A DNA stretch of 64,000 nt from Ustilago trichophora (Eukaryota; Basidiomycota; Ustilaginomycetes; Ustilaginales; Ustilaginaceae). The first letter of the stretch is position 1; each line of letters starts with the position of its first letter. The stretch is taken from contig OOIN01000005.1 in the NCBI GenBank assembly GCA_900323505.1, positions 248,001 through 312,000 of the forward strand, written 5' to 3'. Positions 11,165-22,221 of this stretch are shown piece after piece. Made by a program: the position numbers and the translations under genes. Below the pieces are notes generated by a model. It saw only the letters and a program-made list of their open reading frames with translations, did not search any database and was not told where the DNA came from.

Positions 11165-12259
11165 ATGCCACCGAAGAAGAAGAAGAACGTTGTCCCAGAC
11201 CCGATCCGAGCAAAGATTGTGGACTTCGTGCTCCACAAGGGCCAGACAAAGGCAGAGGTATCCAAGCGCTACGACTATGCATACAGCACCGTGGACAGCA
11301 TTGTCCGGAAGTATGAGCAGACTGGTGAGACGTCGGCGCAGAGGAAGAAAGGCGGTGCTTTCCGTGGAAGCAAGATTGGCAAAGACCATCTCAACACAAT
11401 GCTGGAGTTTGTCGGACAGCACCCTAGTGCAACCATTGAGGAGATCCGGCACCACCTCCAAGATTCAACTGGCCTTGAGCTTTTGGACAAGACAGTCCGT
11501 CATGCTCTTCACGACCGTCTACACATCACGCTGAAGCGTGTCAATGTTGAACACGATCGACACAACAGCCCGGAGGTAATCACTGCTCGACAAGCATGGG
11601 TATGGGCCTTCCGTACCTCAGGACACACCCTCGACGATGCCGTCTTCCTTGATGAGGCTGGCTTCCATCTTCAGCAAACAAGGAAGGTTGGCCGTGCTCG
11701 TGTCGGTGAGCGTGCTACTCAGCGCAACAGGCCTTACAACCGTGGCCCAAACATGTCCTTGCTGGTTGCCATTGACCGCAATGGTATACAGGCAAGAAGG
11801 GTGAAGACCGGGGCTTGGAACAGTGCCAGCCTCGTTGAGTTCTTCCAGGAAGAGGTGTTCCCGGTCTTTGAAGGCCAGCCAACGGTCTTTGTGCTCGACA
11901 ACGCCCGCTTTCATCACTCCAACAATGTCGCACAGGCAATCCAAGGAGCTGGACACCAAGTTCAGTACCTTCCGCCCTATACTCCGTGGTTCAGCATTGC
12001 AGAGAAGGTCTTTGCAAAGGTAAAGCCCTTTGTTGGCCGTCAGGAACTTCGAGATGCTGATGACATCTGTTCACTCATTGATCAGTCGCTCAGTACCATC
12101 ACACCAGAAGCTGCCCGGGGCTGGATTCACGAGACCAATCGGTGGATGATTGTGGCTGAGGCAGGCCACCGCCTTGACACTGATCATGATGCCGCTGCTG
12201 CTCTCTCTCGTCACAATCTCATGCCCAATACCAATGTTCTTGACCCGGCCATCATCTAG
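11165..12259 (+). CDS. Tc1/mariner (IS630 superfamily) DD34E transposase
   Basis: Protein of 364 residues. A lysine-rich start (K4-K7, likely nuclear targeting) leads into a helix-turn-helix region (about 12-55), then a second DNA-binding segment (about 75-125) and the DDE catalytic domain. Catalytic residues are D163 (L-D-E-A-G), D245 (L-D-N-A-R-F-H) and E280, with 34 residues between the second Asp and the Glu, i.e. the DD34E signature. The usual P-D-L-N-P-I-E block reads P-W-F-S-I-A-E, which is unusual. I chose the ATG at 11165 because the in-frame extension back to 10928 is only simple repeat. No frameshift or stop is seen, so the enzyme may be active. Confidence 0.95.
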   Translation: MPPKKKKNVVPDPIRAKIVDFVLHKGQTKAEVSKRYDYAYSTVDSIVRKYEQTGETSAQRKKGGAFRGSKIGKDHLNTMLEFVGQHPSATIEEIRHHLQDSTGLELLDKTVRHALHDRLHITLKRVNVEHDRHNSPEVITARQAWVWAFRTSGHTLDDAVFLDEAGFHLQQTRKVGRARVGERATQRNRPYNRGPNMSLLVAIDRNGIQARRVKTGAWNSASLVEFFQEEVFPVFEGQPTVFVLDNARFHHSNNVAQAIQGAGHQVQYLPPYTPWFSIAEKVFAKVKPFVGRQELRDADDICSLIDQSLSTITPEAARGWIHETNRWMIVAEAGHRLDTDHDAAAALSRHNLMPNTNVLDPAII

Positions 12260-12328
12260 TTCTTGTACCTGCTCGCACTTGCAATGTCATCTTTTGTATC
12301 AGCATCACAGGCAGAGTCACGAAGTGTG

Positions 12329-12473
12329 GTCACAATGACATCAATTGAGAGCATTCGATAACATTTGCAAGCATCACAAATTGAGTCGTGGTGTCTCCAT
12401 CCTGGATCACGATAACATCAGCAGAGATCATGATGTGATCACGGACCGTCACGATTTGATGCGCCGAAAGGAA
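12329..12473 (-). repeat. Right terminal inverted repeat
   Basis: Inverted copy of 10788-10932. The outermost part is perfect; the inner third has diverged, mostly around the third octamer. Confidence 0.93.
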
Positions 12474-12475
12474 TA

Positions 12476-14833
12476 ATCTCATTCCGCTGTGGCGTACAGC
12501 TGTGCGTGTAAAGGGCAGTTTGTTGGCGCGCCGGTTTCAGCTGACCTTATTGTGTGTATGTGTGTGGCATTGGACAAATATCTTGTACCTGAGACATGGC
12601 TTCCCCCTTCTCGCGATCCTGGCCCTGGCCCTGGCCGTGGATCGATGGCATCATTGCAGTAAGGGACGACATGCAATTCTTTCAATTTTGCTCCGTCAAG
12701 TTACACCGCACCGCATCGCTGGGTTGCGCTTAAGTAGCTCGTACCAATCAACATGCGAATGTCTAGGCTTGCCTTCTCGTCATTGTGGTCGACACTTAGC
12801 ATGTTGAGATGGAGTGAGAAACGAGTCGAGACTTTGACCCGCACAACTTTGTTTCCCAGATCTACAACGTTCTCTATGCCGCGCAACTGGGACTTTCGGC
12901 TAGGCTACATTCTAAAGTCTGACAAGCCGCCATATTGAGAGAAGGTGAGACAACCCGGTCCAGATGCCAGATCCTGTTCCACTGGTTCATGCTCCATTCG
13001 TTGATCAAGTCGAAGGAGTTGAGCTTTCGAAGTGGGCTTTGGCGATCCTTCATGAACGCATTGCTTGCTTCAAGGATTGGCACTGCACAGCAACGGTGGC
13101 GACCGGGACAATCGACGAGAGAGTCTTCTTTTTCCAGATTCCAAAGGAAGGGTCGGGACGAGGACATGGCATGCTATCATTGGAAAGAAAGTACACTGTA
13201 CAGTAAACCAAGCCCAAGAGAAGGATGGAGAAAAGCTATGCAGCATGATGCAGCACCCTTTCTTCTGGACTTGGTATGAAGGTGGGGACGACCCCTGAAA
13301 TTCCGCTCTGTCGGGTCTACCAGAGTGAATGCCCAGTTTCACAGCACATGACGAGCTCTCGGCTACGAGATGTAGGAAAAGAGCTAGCGTAAAGTATTGC
13401 CCCCACTTTGCGGGTGAGGCCCAACCATTTTGCTCGAAAAGGAGCTATTCTTGTCCATGACACTGTGTTGTTGTAGCTGACTGCAGTTCTCGAATTGAAG
13501 CTAAAGCAGTAAGGCGGGCTCGTCTCGTAGCGTTGGTCAGTGCAGACCAGGATGCGAACCTGGGTGAAGCTGTGACCATGACATTGCAACGGTACTTCGA
13601 CTGCGGTCTACCATGAACGAGGCCCGATCGGACATGATACACCACCACCACCAACACCATCGTTTTGGACTTTCAGAGCAACGGTACAGTAGAAAGCAAG
13701 CAAAACATCCATATCATGTTCACAAGGTCGTTCTCGAACCTCGCCTTGTGCTCCCACGCACACGCAATCTGCTGCACGATTTCATGAAATGGATAAATAC
13801 TGGAGAAAAAATAAATTCGAAACCAAAAACAAATAAATGTCTGCTTAATTTCGCGTCTCATTTCTCTCTCTCGGTCTCGAGCTGCCATTTTTTTTCTGGA
13901 CAAAAAAAAGAAAAGAAAAGAAAAGAAAAGCTCTGTGGTGCGTTAAGTGCCTTTTGTCTGATTGAGTGGCTCGGTGGTGGACACGTACAAGACAGTTGTA
14001 GAATTGATTGTGTGCTCAAAGAAAATAATGTGACTTTTTGCACCTTTTCCGTGTCCACACGCACACGCACCACAACTGTGTAGCTGCCCCGCACTGAACG
14101 ACTCTCGTGTTGGCTGTGCTGCTGCTGCTGCTGGTGCTGCTTCTGCTTCTGCTACTGTTTGGTGGTGCTATTTGCAGGTCGCGCTGGTTTTCTTGTTGTC
14201 CGTCGTTTATCGGTGGTATGCTTCACTGGCACCTCTGAAGCCGTCGTTCATCCATCACCACAACCACATTATTCTCCCTCTCTTTGCAAGACGTGGACGA
14301 CGACATCATCACCCCATTGCACCTTGTCGACTTTTCGATTCCTCTCTTTCACACCTCACTCCACCATCTCCATCAGCCGTTTCCGAAGATCGACCAGACA
14401 CGCGCTCCCATTTCGCGTTGCGAGCTCTTCTCCTTGTCTCGCACAACACTCTCGTTTGCCTGCTGCCATCCTCTAGCTCTCGTCCGCTCTCTTTTCCTTC
14501 TCAACAGGCTCAACAGCAGTCACTTGTGTCGATGCGCTATTAATTGTCAGCCTTCACTGCACCAATATCGCAAGCCCAACTCAGCAGCAACTGCTCCCCA
14601 ATAGTCTTTCGTATCTTTCCTTGCTGGTCAAGGTCTTCTTCATCACATCGCAACTTCATATACCGTTCCGCTTCTTGATCAGCTGCGGATCATACCATGC
14701 ACGTTCGAGCTCTGTGACGCTCTTTCATTGCCTCAAAGCGAGAAGCGCCCACTTGTTTACCTGCACTCTCTCGACAAGCAGGTGTCATTTTTCTTTTCTT
14801 CCTCCCACAACAGCCTGCTCCCATACTCGCGAC
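12476..14833. other. Gene-poor spacer and sql2 leader
   Basis: No supportable gene. Short frames at 12753-12938 and 12964-13206 look vaguely protein-like but have no recognisable domain, and no splice model joins them. From about 14100 the sequence is CTG/CT-rich, typical of a smut promoter and 5' leader. An AAAAG pentamer run lies at 13905-13930. Confidence 0.5.
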
Positions 14834-17800
14834 ATGGTCCCATCGACCGCTCTCAGCTCGCCTCACGACTACAGAACAACCCACAACCAAAACTCTGCTC
14901 AACGCTCCTTTCTGCCTTCCACCGACTCTACAAACAGCTTCGACAGCCCCTTTGCCTCCCGCTTTGAACGGGCAGCGTCCTCCCACATCGACTCGACAGC
15001 ATCAGCCATGTCGTCCTGGGCCTCCACCTCGTCTGCCCAGGCCGAGGCTAGCTTTGTTCCAGCTGATGCTGACAACGACGACGAGTTGGACGTTCAACCC
15101 GAGGAACACGTCGTGGCGCTCCACGATTTCAACTCCAACAATGCTACCTGTCTCTCGTTCCAAGCCGGCCAGGTCATCAAAGTCTACAACCGCGATCCTT
15201 CAGGCTGGTGGGATGGCGAGCTTGATGGCCAGCGTGGCTGGTTCCCATCCAACTACGTAGACCAGGAAGCCGTCTATCTATCGGATGACGGCCAGAACGA
15301 CAGCTACTCGTACGAGGACCGCCAGCCTCTCCGTGATTCCGCCACAACCAGCCATGCATCTTCAGATTTTGATCACGTTGCCGCCGACTATCGCTTACTC
15401 AACCAGAACGCATTGCAGCGCGAGCGCTACTTTTCTGCAAACACTTCTCGTTCCTCTACACCCACATCGACACCTCTTGTGGACCGCGGCGACGCTGGCG
15501 TCTTGGATCCCATTCTGCATGCCATCTCGCTCCTCAAGAATGCCGTCCGAGCCAATCGTGTTGCGCATTTCCAGCCATCTACAGCATGCGTCATCTCGTC
15601 GGTCCGCTCCGTACTCTCTGCTACCGACTGCCTCACTCGCGAGTCGGCTGTACTAAAAGCCAATCCGCATTTGGCTCGCGAGCGCAAAGCCATTCTCTCC
15701 GAGCTCAGCAAGCTCGTAGCACAGGCACGAAGAGCTTCCGCACCCATGGTCGATGAGACGCAAAGACCGGAAGAGATGGATGCCATGCTCAGTCTGGCGG
15801 AGCAGGTGCTTGCAAATGTCCGCAATTTTCTTGGAGTGGCGGTCGAATGTGGCGTGCCCGTACCGGAGCGTCGATCGTCCGTCTACGACGATCTCTATGC
15901 CAACCGCAATAGCAGCGATCGCTCGGCGCTCAGCCGACATGAGCTCGACAAGACGCCCACGCCTGGATACTCGCAGATCCGCGATTCTGGAGCAAGAAGT
16001 CACGCCTCTCATTCGTCGGCCCGCCATCTTCAATACGATACCGCTCGTAGCTCGTCTGGCATACGCCGTTCCTACGCACAGCGTCGCCATCCCTCGGATG
16101 GCTCGGTCGAGTCTTCGGACGGAGGAGCCCAAGCGATTGCGCAGGCGCGTTCCATGACGCAGCGTCAGCTCGATGGACGCGCCGAGACGGTAGCGGCTGC
16201 CGTCGCCAGTCATCTGGGTATGGCCCGCTCGCGCTCCGACTCGAGCTCCGAATCGCCCGAATCGGCTTCAGGCCACGACGTTGGCTCTCATCACGGCTCT
16301 ACCGGCTCAGGCGAGGATGAAGGTCCACCCAGCCCGGTCGAGCGCACGCCATACGAGGTCATGCAGCGTCTCAGTGTCACCAACGATCAACTGCTCTCCA
16401 TTATTGCGGCTTTCATCGGTCATGTTCACACCCACACATCCGAAAGTCATGCTTCCAGCTATGCCTACCTCATCGACATGACTCGCGAGGCCGTCGTCGG
16501 CGTGCGCAACCTCCTGCTTGTCGTTGAGGCGGTGAACAACAACGTCGTTTTGCAGCAGCTTCGCCCACGCGAGACCTCCATTCTATGGGAGACCCGCGAA
16601 AACCTGTACGAGGCTACGACGCAGCTCGTCACCGCCGCCCGCATTGTCACTTCGGCGCCATCCGCCTCGATCACCGCTGGTTCGGCTGCTGAAGCTGAAG
16701 ACAAGTCTCGCTTGCTTCAAGCCGCCACGAGCGTGTTGCGAACCGGCGGCGAATGTGTGGGAGCCGTGCGCCTTTGCATCGACCGACTCGAGCCCACCTT
16801 TACGATTGGTCTGCCCGAGCCGTCTCGTGCGCGACATCCGCGCGCTGCATCGCAGATGCGTGCCTCGATGGGCCCTGATCACGACGGACAGCAGGGAGAC
16901 GACGATGACGAGGAGAGCCTGGCTCGCGGTGGCGAGGAAGGTGATGCCGATGCGGCGCGGGAGCTGCGCAGGAAGAATACCTTGTCCTTCCTTGGCCGCA
17001 AAGCGACCAGCTTGTCGTGCCTCAAGCAAAAGTACGAACGCGACGATCACCAGACCGGCTTCGATGACATTGACGAGGACGAGCACAGCGGAGATGATTC
17101 GGAAGCCTCCAAGGTCAGCATCCCTTCCCTGCAGCGAAACTCGCGCCCTACGCCTAGTGCCATGGATCGATCTTCTTCGCTTCAATCTGCCGGTGGATAT
17201 GCTGCAGAAAGAAGCGCACAGTACGCTCAGTCTCACAATGCAGACGTGCGAGCTGGTGAACCCAAGAGCGCCTCGCTCGCCAGCAGCAATGGCTCTGCCA
17301 TCGGCTCTTCCGTCGAGCAGCTTTCACCCGATGCAGCGAGGACGTCTCGATCTACGATCCAATCGATCCGATCCGAGTGCACGGGAGAGACTTCGGCACG
17401 TCCTTCGCTCGAGCTGCAGCAAGCGGCAGGTGCCGTCCCAGACGCACATACCACAGCACAAACGGCTGCCAAGCAGCTGGCTGGCGGTGTTGTGGATCGT
17501 CAGTCGATGTACAGGGAAAAACGGGGTGCTGCTGTCTCAATTGAATCGCGCTACATGGCACCGGACTACGATCCCTCGGATGTGGTTTGCAACTCGGAGG
17601 GCCAGGTCACCGGCGCCACTCTGAAGGCACTGGTCGAAAAGATGACACCTCACGACACCATGATCGAGGCGACCTTTTCGACGGCTTTCTTGTTGTGCTT
17701 CAGGATGTTCTCCTCGCCTCAAGAGCTGCTCGACACGTTGGTGGCTCGCTTTGAGATGACGCCGCCCGCTGACCTCGCCATGAGCGAAGCGGATGTCTCC

Positions 17801-19150
17801 CGCTGGAACGACAAGAAGCTGGTGCCCGTGCGTCTTCGTGTGCTCAACCTGCTCAAGAGTTGGCTCGAGAACCACTGGAACCCCTCGACGGATCGTGTCA
17901 TTCTGCAGCAGCTCATTCCCCTGGCTGAGCGATGGGCTAGTGCTGGCGCGCTTGCGGGTCCGGCGCATCGCCTTGCCGAGTTGGCTCGCAAACGTCTGGA
18001 TGGAGCCACACAAAAGACAACGGTCTTGGTCGGCAACAGCCGAGGTCCTGGCAGTCTGCAGCGCGTCATCTCTTCGGAGCGCATGAAGGGTGGGTTCGGC
18101 CTTGCCATGACCGACGCCTCTCAAATGTACGCGCCCTCTGCCTTCTCCAAAGGCGGTGCTCTGCCGCCGACCTCTGTGGTGTCCAAGACGCTGCTTTCGA
18201 ACCTGCGAAGCGAGAACTTTGACAGGATCAATGTGCTCGACTTTGATCCGCTCGAGCTCGCGCGTCAGCTGACGATTCTGGATAGCAAGCTTTACTGTGC
18301 TATCCAGCCCGAGGAGCTGCTTGGTTCCAAGTTTAGCAAGGTGACCAAGGCGGCAGGCGTCAGCGAGGATGTGCACGTCAAGAGCATGTCGTCCATGTCG
18401 ACGAGGATCACGGGCTGGATCAGCGAGTGTATTCTTGGTGAAGCCGACGCACGAAAGAGGACGCAGCTGCTCAAGTTCTTTATCAAGCTCGGCGACCGAT
18501 GCGAGCAGCTCAACAACTTCCACACGCTCATGGCGATCCAGTGTGCGCTCAACTCGTCGACGATTGCTCGACTGAAAAAGACATGGGATGGCCTGCCCAC
18601 CAAATACCGCGGCATGATGGACCAGCAGCGTCGTGCTGTGGAGCACACGCGCAACTATGCCGGCTACCGTGCGCGTCTTCGCAACACGACACCGCCAGCG
18701 ATTCCGTTTTTGGGTCTATTCTTGACGGATCTGACCTTCTGTCACGAAGGCAATGCGGCCACTCGACCCTGCCCTTCCAACCCAGAAAAGAAGCTGCTCA
18801 ACTTTGACAAGTACATCAAGATCAGCCGCATCGTGGGCGAGGTGCAGCGCTTCCAGGTGCCGTACAATCTTGTAGAGGTGCCCGAGATGCAAAAGTTTCT
18901 CAAGAGCGCGCTGGATGACGTGCAAGGAGCACAGGGAGGTCGAGGTGCCGATGACCTGTACCGCCGCAGTCTTTTGCTCGAGCCAAGGGCGGGTAGCAAG
19001 ACTGGCGCACCTGCGTCGTCGGCAGCCGCGTCAAGCACCGCTTCGTTGACGGGAAGCTTGGCCATGCGTCAGAGCAACAGTGGTGCACCTTCGGAGAACG
19101 GCAAGCTGGGTGGATTGGACATCTTCAACTGGCGTACTGACAAGGCGTAA
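14834..19150 (+). CDS. sql2: SH3-domain Ras guanine-nucleotide exchange factor (Cdc25/Sql2 type)
   Basis: Protein of 1,438 residues. Order: Ser/Thr-rich N-terminus; SH3 domain about 90-147 (A-L-H-D-F, G-W-W, P-S-N-Y-V landmarks); long, largely disordered middle with charged stretches; RasGEF N-terminal (REM) domain about 920-1035; CDC25-homology catalytic domain about 1135-1360; Ser/Ala-rich tail. Family role: promotes GDP release from Ras. U. maydis Sql2 is described as the exchange factor linked to Ras2, acting on filamentation and the MAPK branch. The start is the first in-frame ATG; the frame is open further upstream (to 14621) but only with non-ATG codons. No intron is needed. The Sql2 assignment rests on architecture and on the proximity to fuz7, so the paralogue identity is less certain than the family. 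Confidence 0.9.
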   Translation: MVPSTALSSPHDYRTTHNQNSAQRSFLPSTDSTNSFDSPFASRFERAASSHIDSTASAMSSWASTSSAQAEASFVPADADNDDELDVQPEEHVVALHDFNSNNATCLSFQAGQVIKVYNRDPSGWWDGELDGQRGWFPSNYVDQEAVYLSDDGQNDSYSYEDRQPLRDSATTSHASSDFDHVAADYRLLNQNALQRERYFSANTSRSSTPTSTPLVDRGDAGVLDPILHAISLLKNAVRANRVAHFQPSTACVISSVRSVLSATDCLTRESAVLKANPHLARERKAILSELSKLVAQARRASAPMVDETQRPEEMDAMLSLAEQVLANVRNFLGVAVECGVPVPERRSSVYDDLYANRNSSDRSALSRHELDKTPTPGYSQIRDSGARSHASHSSARHLQYDTARSSSGIRRSYAQRRHPSDGSVESSDGGAQAIAQARSMTQRQLDGRAETVAAAVASHLGMARSRSDSSSESPESASGHDVGSHHGSTGSGEDEGPPSPVERTPYEVMQRLSVTNDQLLSIIAAFIGHVHTHTSESHASSYAYLIDMTREAVVGVRNLLLVVEAVNNNVVLQQLRPRETSILWETRENLYEATTQLVTAARIVTSAPSASITAGSAAEAEDKSRLLQAATSVLRTGGECVGAVRLCIDRLEPTFTIGLPEPSRARHPRAASQMRASMGPDHDGQQGDDDDEESLARGGEEGDADAARELRRKNTLSFLGRKATSLSCLKQKYERDDHQTGFDDIDEDEHSGDDSEASKVSIPSLQRNSRPTPSAMDRSSSLQSAGGYAAERSAQYAQSHNADVRAGEPKSASLASSNGSAIGSSVEQLSPDAARTSRSTIQSIRSECTGETSARPSLELQQAAGAVPDAHTTAQTAAKQLAGGVVDRQSMYREKRGAAVSIESRYMAPDYDPSDVVCNSEGQVTGATLKALVEKMTPHDTMIEATFSTAFLLCFRMFSSPQELLDTLVARFEMTPPADLAMSEADVSRWNDKKLVPVRLRVLNLLKSWLENHWNPSTDRVILQQLIPLAERWASAGALAGPAHRLAELARKRLDGATQKTTVLVGNSRGPGSLQRVISSERMKGGFGLAMTDASQMYAPSAFSKGGALPPTSVVSKTLLSNLRSENFDRINVLDFDPLELARQLTILDSKLYCAIQPEELLGSKFSKVTKAAGVSEDVHVKSMSSMSTRITGWISECILGEADARKRTQLLKFFIKLGDRCEQLNNFHTLMAIQCALNSSTIARLKKTWDGLPTKYRGMMDQQRRAVEHTRNYAGYRARLRNTTPPAIPFLGLFLTDLTFCHEGNAATRPCPSNPEKKLLNFDKYIKISRIVGEVQRFQVPYNLVEVPEMQKFLKSALDDVQGAQGGRGADDLYRRSLLLEPRAGSKTGAPASSAAASSTASLTGSLAMRQSNSGAPSENGKLGGLDIFNWRTDKA

Positions 19151-19813
19151 AAATGACACAGAAGCGCAAGGAATGGAGGAAAGCTTACGACTCGCTAATG
19201 CGGTTACTGTACCTTGTGAAGACTCTGCTTCTCTAATATATCTATTTGTATCAATCAGCGTTGCTTTCATCGTTGTCTGGTGTGAGTGTGTGTTTGTGTG
19301 CATGTGATTGCCAACGGCATTTGAGGCTAGGCTTGAAGAAGACGCGGGAGCAGGGATCAGGGTTGAGCCGGGTTAGACCCTCGTCGGTCAATTTCATCGG
19401 GAGTATCAGGGAAAGCTTTGGGAGGAATTTCGACACCTGACCCTCGCAACATGCTTTGTACAAGGTAGAAAAGGAAAAGCGGAGGTACAAGGGACGTCGG
19501 CCAATCCCAAAAACCGAGAGAAAGGGTGGAGCGGAGGCATAAAACAGTTGCCTTTTGCCGCCAGTGCCGGAGAGTGCGGAAAGATCCGTCTGGTTCAAAG
19601 AAATCATCATTTGGCACTGAGCTTAGCCCTTTTTTCCCTCCACGCAAGCCCGAACATTGAGGGCTTTCTCAATCGCTTTCGATGGAGATTTGTAGAACAA
19701 AATTAATATGTAGTAGAAGCACTCAATACTTAATGGAGCAATGAGGTGGTTGTACGACGTTAGCTTCGGTTGATGGCTGTTGGAAGGAAGATGCCCGTCA
19801 TTCTGGCAGATGA

Positions 19814-19903
19814 GTACTGTACAGTACTGTACTGTACTGTACAAAGGGTTGGCTCGTCCACCCTTTTGTCATACAAGGTGTGAATACAGTACAATACAGT
19901 ACA
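19814..19903. repeat. Two TACTG/CAGTA pentamer arrays
   Basis: Arrays at 19814-19843 and 19884-19903, in opposite orientation, separated by about 40 bp. Inverted copies could fold as hairpins. Confidence 0.8.
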
Positions 19904-20290
19904 AACCATGAGGCGAATTGAAATTGAGAAGATCGAGACTTGGGATACAAACATTATGTTAACTGTAAAGCACGAATGAGCGCGGTTGTATTTGTGCGAA
20001 AATCAAAGGAAAAAAAGGCAAACAAACTGCGATCGTTGGTTGGAATCCGAATATCTCCACCTGCGTCACATCTCAGTGTCAGAACAAAGCCAGCCACGGA
20101 AGCAACGGACTGACGGAAACTTGACTCTGGCAATTTGAACTGAACGGGACCATCCGTCGTCCCCTCCTCTCTTTGGCCTCGTCCCTTGGAACTTGGGAAT
20201 TTTGGCCAAATTCTTCTCGACACCCTCGGCCCTGCTGAATTGAGCGAAAGGCAGCCAACATCGGCGTCAACGCTCTCTCGGTGTCACAAC

Positions 20291-20323
20291 TGTACAGTAC
20301 AGTACAGCACTGTACTGTACACT
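20291..20323. repeat. TACTG/CAGTA pentamer array
   Basis: CAGTA units followed by TACTG units, forming an inverted repeat about 250 bp before the KGD2 start codon. Confidence 0.8.
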
Positions 20324-20573
20324 GTGGACCGTGACCTCGCAGCACACCGCGGACAGATTTCTGTTGTGTTTGTGAGTGTGTGAGTGAGTGAGTGTGTGTG
20401 TGTAACTTCGATTCGTTTCTCTTTCTCCACAACCTCCTCCATCTCCATCCTCTCCTCTTCGTCAAGTCAAACAACATCCCTTTTGTGACAAGACTTTCAT
20501 CGCACTCGGAGGCTACGCTTGCATCACGTTGTCTATCACGATCATCCTCGCTGGTTGACAAGAGTCGTTCACA

Positions 20574-22221
20574 ATGTTCGCCCGATCCTTTGCCCAGTCT
20601 GGCGCTCGTGCTGCCAGGAGCCTTGCGCTTCGATCCGGTTCGGTTCGCATGGTCACCCCTGCCGTCGCTCGCCGAACCCTCCTCACCTCGGCTACTCAGA
20701 GGAGCTTTGGCATTGGCGCCCAAAAGACCACCGCTCTTGCTGCTCAGAGGTAAGCATAGACACTTCTGCTGGGAAGCGCCTGAATGGGCGAGCAAACGCT
20801 CTCTGCGGTTGCATCGTCCTCAAAAAGGCCGCCCTGACTGACTTGATCGATTCCGTTTTCTCTCTTGTTTTACTTTGCCTATCTGTACTTTCGGTTCATT
20901 TTCATCGGTACCGACGCACAACTTCACTGCGCCGCTCTCTCGACTCGGAACGCAACTCAGGAACTTTTCGTCGTCCTCGAGCCGCAAGGAGGTGGTAAAG
21001 GTGCCCCAGATGGCAGAATCCATCACCGAGGGTACCTTGAAACAGTGGAACAAGAAGGTCGGCGACTTTGTCAAGGCTGACGAGGAGGTAGCTACCATTG
21101 AGACTGACAAGATCGACGTCTCGGTCAACGCTCCTCAGTCCGGTACCATCGTCGAGGTCTACGCCAACGAGGAGGACACCGTCGAGGTGGGCAAGGACCT
21201 CTTCAAGCTCGAGCCCGGTGAGGCTCCCGCCGGTGGCGCCAGCTCCGGTGACAAGTCGGCTGAGAAGAAGGAAGACAAGAAGGAAGACAAGAAGGACGAC
21301 AAGCCCAAGAAGGACGAGTCCAAGCAGCCCGAGAAGAAGAGCGACGACAAGAAGCCCGCTCCTTCGGCTGCACCCGAATCCAAGCCCTCGCCCGCCAACG
21401 CCAACGCACCCTCCTCATCGTCTTCGTCCTCTTCTGCCTCAAAGTCGTCTTCGTCTTCTTCGTCGTCGTCGTCGTCGTCGTCTTCTTCTTCGGCATCGAA
21501 ACCCGCCGCTGGCAGCCGAGAGGAGAACCGCGTCAAGATGTCGCGCATGCGTCTCAGGATCGCTGAGCGCTTGAAGCAGTCGCAAAACACCGCCGCTTCG
21601 CTCACCACATTCAACGAGATCGACATGTCCAACTTGATGGCCTTCCGCGCACGACACAAGGATCGCATCCTCAAGGAGCAGGGTGTCAAGCTCGGCTTCA
21701 TGTCGGCTTTCGCCAAGGCCTCGGCTATGGCGCTCAAGGATGTCCCCGCCGCCAACGCCTCGATCGAGGGTGCTGGTCTTGGTGACACGATTGTCTACCG
21801 TGACTTTGTCGACCTTTCGGTGGCTGTTTCGACCGACAAGGGTCTCGTCACGCCCGTTGTGCGCAACCTCGAGACCATGTCGCTGATCGAGATTGAGCAG
21901 GCTATCGCTGACCTCGGCAAGAAGGCGCGTGACAACAAGCTGACGCTCGAGGACATGAGCGGTGGTACCTTCACCATCAGCAACGGTGGTGTCTTTGGCT
22001 CGCTCTTTGGTACGCCTATCCTCAACTTGCCTGGTTCGGCCATTCTGGGCATGCACGCCGTCAAGGAGAAGCCTTGGGTGGTCAACGGCAAGGTCGAGAT
22101 CCGACCCATCATGGTGGTGGCCCTCACTTATGACCACCGACTGCTCGACGGTCGTGAGGCAGTGACTTTCTTGGTCAAGCTCAAGCAGTACATTGAGGAC
22201 ATGCCTAGCATGCTTCTCTAG
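20574..22221 (+). CDS. KGD2: Dihydrolipoyllysine-residue succinyltransferase, E2 of 2-oxoglutarate dehydrogenase
   Basis: Two exons: 20574-20749 and 20961-22221; the 211-nt intron has GTAAGC and CTCAG borders. Product 478 residues. Exon 1 encodes an Arg/Ser/Ala-rich mitochondrial presequence. The lipoyl domain (about 69-143) has the lipoate-acceptor Lys109 in E-T-D-K-I-D. A long Lys/Asp- then Ser-rich linker (about 150-240) replaces any obvious subunit-binding domain. The catalytic domain ends with H451-x-x-x-D455-G, the acyltransferase motif. Role: transfers succinyl groups to CoA in the TCA-cycle complex in the matrix. The split Arg59 codon restores a continuous R-N-F-S-S junction, a typical presequence cleavage neighbourhood, which supports the splice sites. 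Frames starting at 20875 inside the intron are artefacts. Confidence 0.95.

Larger units (their letters stand above)
10788..12473 (+). mobile_element. Complete Tc1/mariner-type DNA transposon
   Basis: The element is 1,686 bp. Its outer ends are exact inverted copies (5' TTCCTTTCGGCGC, 3' its complement), each abutted by TA (10786-10787 and 12474-12475), the target duplication typical of the Tc1/mariner superfamily. The terminal inverted repeats are about 145 bp, with the outer 68 bp identical. It encodes one uninterrupted DDE transposase. Intact ends, ORF and target duplication suggest a recent and possibly autonomous insertion. It sits in a gene-poor spacer, so no host gene is visibly disrupted. 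Confidence 0.96.
19151..20573. other. Spacer and KGD2 promoter
   Basis: Holds three arrays of the TACTG/CAGTA pentamer and a GT/GAGT-rich stretch (20365-20403) just before the KGD2 leader. No gene seen. Confidence 0.6.

Noticed and set aside
12964..13206. 80-codon frame with protein-like composition
   Set aside because: No signal peptide, domain or joinable exon; could be a remnant, but the evidence is too thin.
13545..13562. Perfect T-arm-like hairpin on the minus strand (CCAGG/CCTGG with a TTCGCAT loop)
   Set aside because: No matching acceptor, D or anticodon arms around it, and the loop lacks the conserved A58, so not a tRNA.
17537..18646. 369-codon minus-strand frame inside sql2
   Set aside because: It mirrors the RasGEF coding strand, and a shadow frame is expected from the codon bias; no domain of its own.
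21159..21788. Minus-strand frames with Asp/Glu runs in KGD2
   Set aside because: Complement of the poly-Ser linker of the real gene.
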